Origin: CAYFKJ01 sp964528595
GTDB lineage: Bacteria; Pseudomonadota; Alphaproteobacteria; UBA2966
Assembly (NCBI GenBank): GCA_964528595.1
Contig: CAZGTM010000110.1
Coordinates: forward strand, 1 to 7,944
DNA: 7,944 nt
Reading direction: 5' to 3'
Position numbers and translations under genes: made by a program. Numbering within the stretch: the first letter of the stretch is position 1; every line of letters begins with the position of its first letter. This document shows positions 5,630-7,944 of this stretch, one piece after another. A model generated the notes under the pieces. It was not told where the DNA came from and did no database searches. It was given only the letters and a program-made list of their open reading frames with translations.

Positions 5630-6414
5630 TTAGAGTGAGCTGCTGAGATCGGCATGCGGCGTTTTGATTTCGAAGGTTTCCCGGTACCAGACATAAAGCC
5701 CGCTGCCGACGATGATCAGCGCGCCGATAATCGAGACCAGATCGGGCACGTCGCCAAATACGATAAACCCGATGATGGCGGCGAACACCAGGTGGGCGTA
5801 ACCGAAGGGCGCCAGCAAAGAGGCCGGCGCCATGTGGAACGCCTTCATCAGCAGGAAGTGGCCGCCCAGGCCGCAGCCGCCCATGGCTATCATCAGCATC
5901 CAGTTGAAACCGCTCATGTCCTCGTAGGTAAAAGGTAGCATGGCCGTGAATAGGACGGTGCCGACCGCCGTGGTGTAGAAGTTCGTTGCGTTGGCGTCGT
6001 CCAGGTCGCGCATGATCTGGGTCATCAGGATGTACATGCTGACCGAAACGGCGGCGATCAGGGGCAGGATGGCGGCCGGGTTCATGGCGTCGCTGCCCGG
6101 TTTGACGATCAGCAGGATGCCGACAAAGCCGATGACGATGGCGGTCCAGCGCCGCGCGCCGACCTTTTCGCCCAGCATGGGGATGGAAAGAGCGGTGATG
6201 ATGAGGGGATTGAGGAACATGATCGCCGTCGCTTCCGCCAATGGCATGAGCGACAGCGCAACATACATGCAGCCCGTGGCGCCGAGTAAAAAACCCGCCC
6301 GCAGTATCTGCAGGCCCGGCCGCCGGGGCTTGAGAAAGGCGAAATCACCGCGCAGCGAAAGCACGCTGAAATTCAGCACGCTGTGAAAGAAATAGCGCCC
6401 CCACAGGATGAACA
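5630..6414 (-). CDS. DMT-superfamily EamA transporter, N-terminus missing in assembly gap
   Basis: An inner-membrane carrier of the drug/metabolite transporter superfamily (10 membrane helices, two EamA repeats); the substrate cannot be read from sequence. About 260 residues are visible up to the stop at 5632-5630. From the N-side one sees ILWGRYFFHSVLNF (second helix of repeat 1), ATGCMYVALSLMPLAEATAI and FLNPLIITALSIPMLGEKV (helices 3-4, with the family's PLAEATAI/LGEKV pattern), AIVIGFVGILLIVKPG, then repeat 2 from AAILPLIAAVSV to IIGALIIVGSGLYVWYRE. About nine helices are present. The first helix and start, roughly 40-45 residues by family length, fall in the N run. The pattern recalls RibN-type and SAM-uptake-type EamA carriers, but the resemblance is too weak for a name. 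The gene precedes the kinase on the same strand. A long open frame that continues through the N into 7351 is an artefact. Confidence 0.88.
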
Positions 6415-6514
6415 NNNNNNNNNNNNNNNNNNNNNNNNNNNNNNNNNNNNNNNNNNNNNNNNNNNNNNNNNNNNNNNNNNNNNNNNNNNNNNNNNNNNNN
6501 NNNNNNNNNNNNNN
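6415..6514. other. Assembly gap of exactly 100 N
   Basis: One hundred unknown bases, the usual placeholder for a scaffold join of unknown length. Both flanking genes lose their N-termini here: about 40-45 residues of the transporter and about 14-16 of the oxidoreductase, by comparison with family lengths. That is more coding sequence than 100 bases can hold, so the true distance is larger, or the flanks are not neighbours. Confidence 0.97.
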
Positions 6515-7944
6515 GGTTGCGTCGTCGCCAACCGGCTGAGCGAAGACCGCGACGTCAAGGTTCTGCTGCTCGAAGCCGGCGGCAAGGACAACTATCACTG
6601 GATCCACATTCCGGTCGGCTATCTCTTCACCATGAACAACCCCCGCACCGACTGGATGATGAAAACGGAGCCCGACGAGGGTCTCAACGGCCGCGCCCTC
6701 AATTATCCGCGCGGCAAGGTGCTGGGTGGCTGCTCCTCCATCAACGGCATGATCTACATGCGCGGCCAGGCGCGGGACTATGACCAGTGGCGACAGCTCG
6801 GCAACGTCGGCTGGGGCTGGGACGACCTGATGCCCTACTTTCTCAAATCGGAGGACAATTACCGGGGCAAATCCGACATGCATGGCGCCGGCGGCGAGTG
6901 GCGGGTCGAGCGCCAGCGCCTGTCGTGGGAAATTCTCGACGCCTTCCGCGACGCGGCGGAAGAGGTCGGCATTCCTAAGACCGACGACTTCAACCTCGGC
7001 ACGAACGAGGGTTCCGGCTATTTCGAGGTCAACCAGAAGAAAGGCGTGCGCTGGAGCACGGCGAAGGCTTTCCTGCGCCCCGCCATGGACCGGCCCAACC
7101 TGAAAATCGTCACGCACGCCCACACCACGAACCTGAAGATGACGGACAAGCGCATCACCGGCGTCGAATTCGAGATGGACGGCAAACCGGCTTCCGCCAA
7201 GGCGCTGGGCGAAGTTATCCTGACGGCGGGCTCCATCGGATCGCCGCAGATCTTGGAGCTTTCTGGCATCGGCCAGGGCGAGGTCTTGAGCAAATTTGGC
7301 ATCGACGTTGCCCATGACCTCAAGGGCGTGGGCGAGAACCTGCAGGATCACCTGCAGATCCGCACCGTTTTCAAGGTGAGCAACGCGATCACCCTGAACC
7401 AGCGCGCCAACAGCCTGCTGGGCAAAATATCGATGGGCCTGGAGTACATGATTTCGCGCAGCGGCCCGTTATCCATGGCGCCAAGCCAGTTGGGCCTCTT
7501 TACGATGAGCGACGAGAGCAAGGAAACACCCGATCTGGAATATCACATCCAGCCCTTGAGCACCGACAAACTGGGTGATCCGTTGCATCCCTATCCGGCG
7601 ATCACGGCGTCGGTCTGCAACCTCAGGCCCGACAGCCGGGGCGGCGTACATATCCAGTCACCCGATTTCCGGGCTCAGCCGGCGATCCGGCCCAACTACC
7701 TGTCGCACCCCAACGACCGCAAAATCGCCGCCGGCTCGATCAAACTGACGCGCCGCATCATGGCAGCCCGGGCGGTGGCCAAATACGCGCCGGAGGAAAT
7801 GTTGCCGGGGACCGGGTTCGAGAGCGACGAGGATCTGGCGCGTGAAGCCGGTAACATCGCCACCACCATCTTCCACCCCGTCGGTACCTGCAAGATGGGC
7901 GACGACGACATGGCCGTGGTCGACAGCCGCCTCAAGGTCCACGG
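6515..7944 (+). CDS. GMC-family FAD oxidoreductase, choline-dehydrogenase-like (both ends missing)
   Basis: A flavoprotein that oxidises an alcohol, as choline dehydrogenase (BetA) and relatives do; the true substrate is not shown. The frame is open from the gap edge (GCVVANRLSED) to the window end, 476 codons plus 2 bases. The GxGxxG nucleotide-binding loop of the Rossmann fold lies just before the visible start and is lost, but the following LLLEAGG is present. GMC signature 1 is GKVLGGCSSINGMIYMRG (visible residues 67-84), and signature 2 is GSIGSPQILELSGIG (239-253), followed by VGENLQDHL. The first catalytic His is residue 454 in FHPVGTCKMG; the second His/Asn position lies past the window end, with roughly 50-60 residues missing. 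Residues such as DYDQW and GVRWSTAKAFLRP also fit the BetA group. The gene is transcribed away from the transporter if the gap join is right. Long minus-strand frames over it are GC-driven shadows. Confidence 0.93.

Noticed and set aside
5630..7351. A 573-codon minus-strand frame across the N gap joining the transporter to a long upstream extension
   Set aside because: The frame only stays open because the 100 N are neutral. The part from 6515 to 7351 is antisense to a clear GMC oxidoreductase and has no membrane character.

Overview
The window looks like a stretch of a GC-rich alphaproteobacterial chromosome, most like Rhodospirillales or a related marine group. This rests on codon use, the style of the proteins (a BetA-like GMC oxidoreductase, an EamA transporter and a trypsin-like peptidase ending in TVLILCHF) and remembered family resemblance, not on a search. 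It comes from a draft assembly: exactly 100 N separate 6414 from 6515, so the order and distance of the genes on either side are not proven. No rRNA, tRNA, CRISPR array, insertion sequence or phage gene was seen.

Left part (1-4433). The start of an unidentified small protein runs off the left edge on the minus strand (1-50). Between it and the next gene lies a strong minus-strand hairpin plus T-tract (84-122). Then comes a three-gene minus-strand cluster, in transcription order: a two-domain lipoprotein (2292-3194), a small periplasmic OmpA-type peptidoglycan-binding protein (1654-2205) and a secreted protein with FlgO/CsgG-like regions and a C-terminal DUF4384-like domain (236-1660). The last two overlap by a few bases. 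A 360-bp AT-richer divergent intergenic region (3195-3554) separates this cluster from a plus-strand exported HtrA/trypsin-like serine protease (3555-4433). All four products carry export signals. I read them as one envelope module: an outer-membrane lipoprotein, a peptidoglycan anchor, a large periplasmic partner and a periplasmic protease. The individual families are recognisable, but I cannot name the assembled system, and it is the best candidate here for something undescribed.

Middle part (4430-6414). A PfkB-family sugar or nucleoside kinase (minus) converges on the protease, and their stop codons overlap in a single CTAA. Upstream of the kinase, on the same strand, is a DMT/EamA-family transporter whose N-terminus is lost in the gap.

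Right part (6515-7944). A plus-strand choline-dehydrogenase-like GMC oxidoreductase is open at both ends: its first FAD-binding residues are lost in the gap and its C-terminus lies beyond the window. If the two sides of the gap are adjacent, the transporter and oxidoreductase would be divergently transcribed. These genes look like ordinary metabolic genes and have no visible link to the envelope module.
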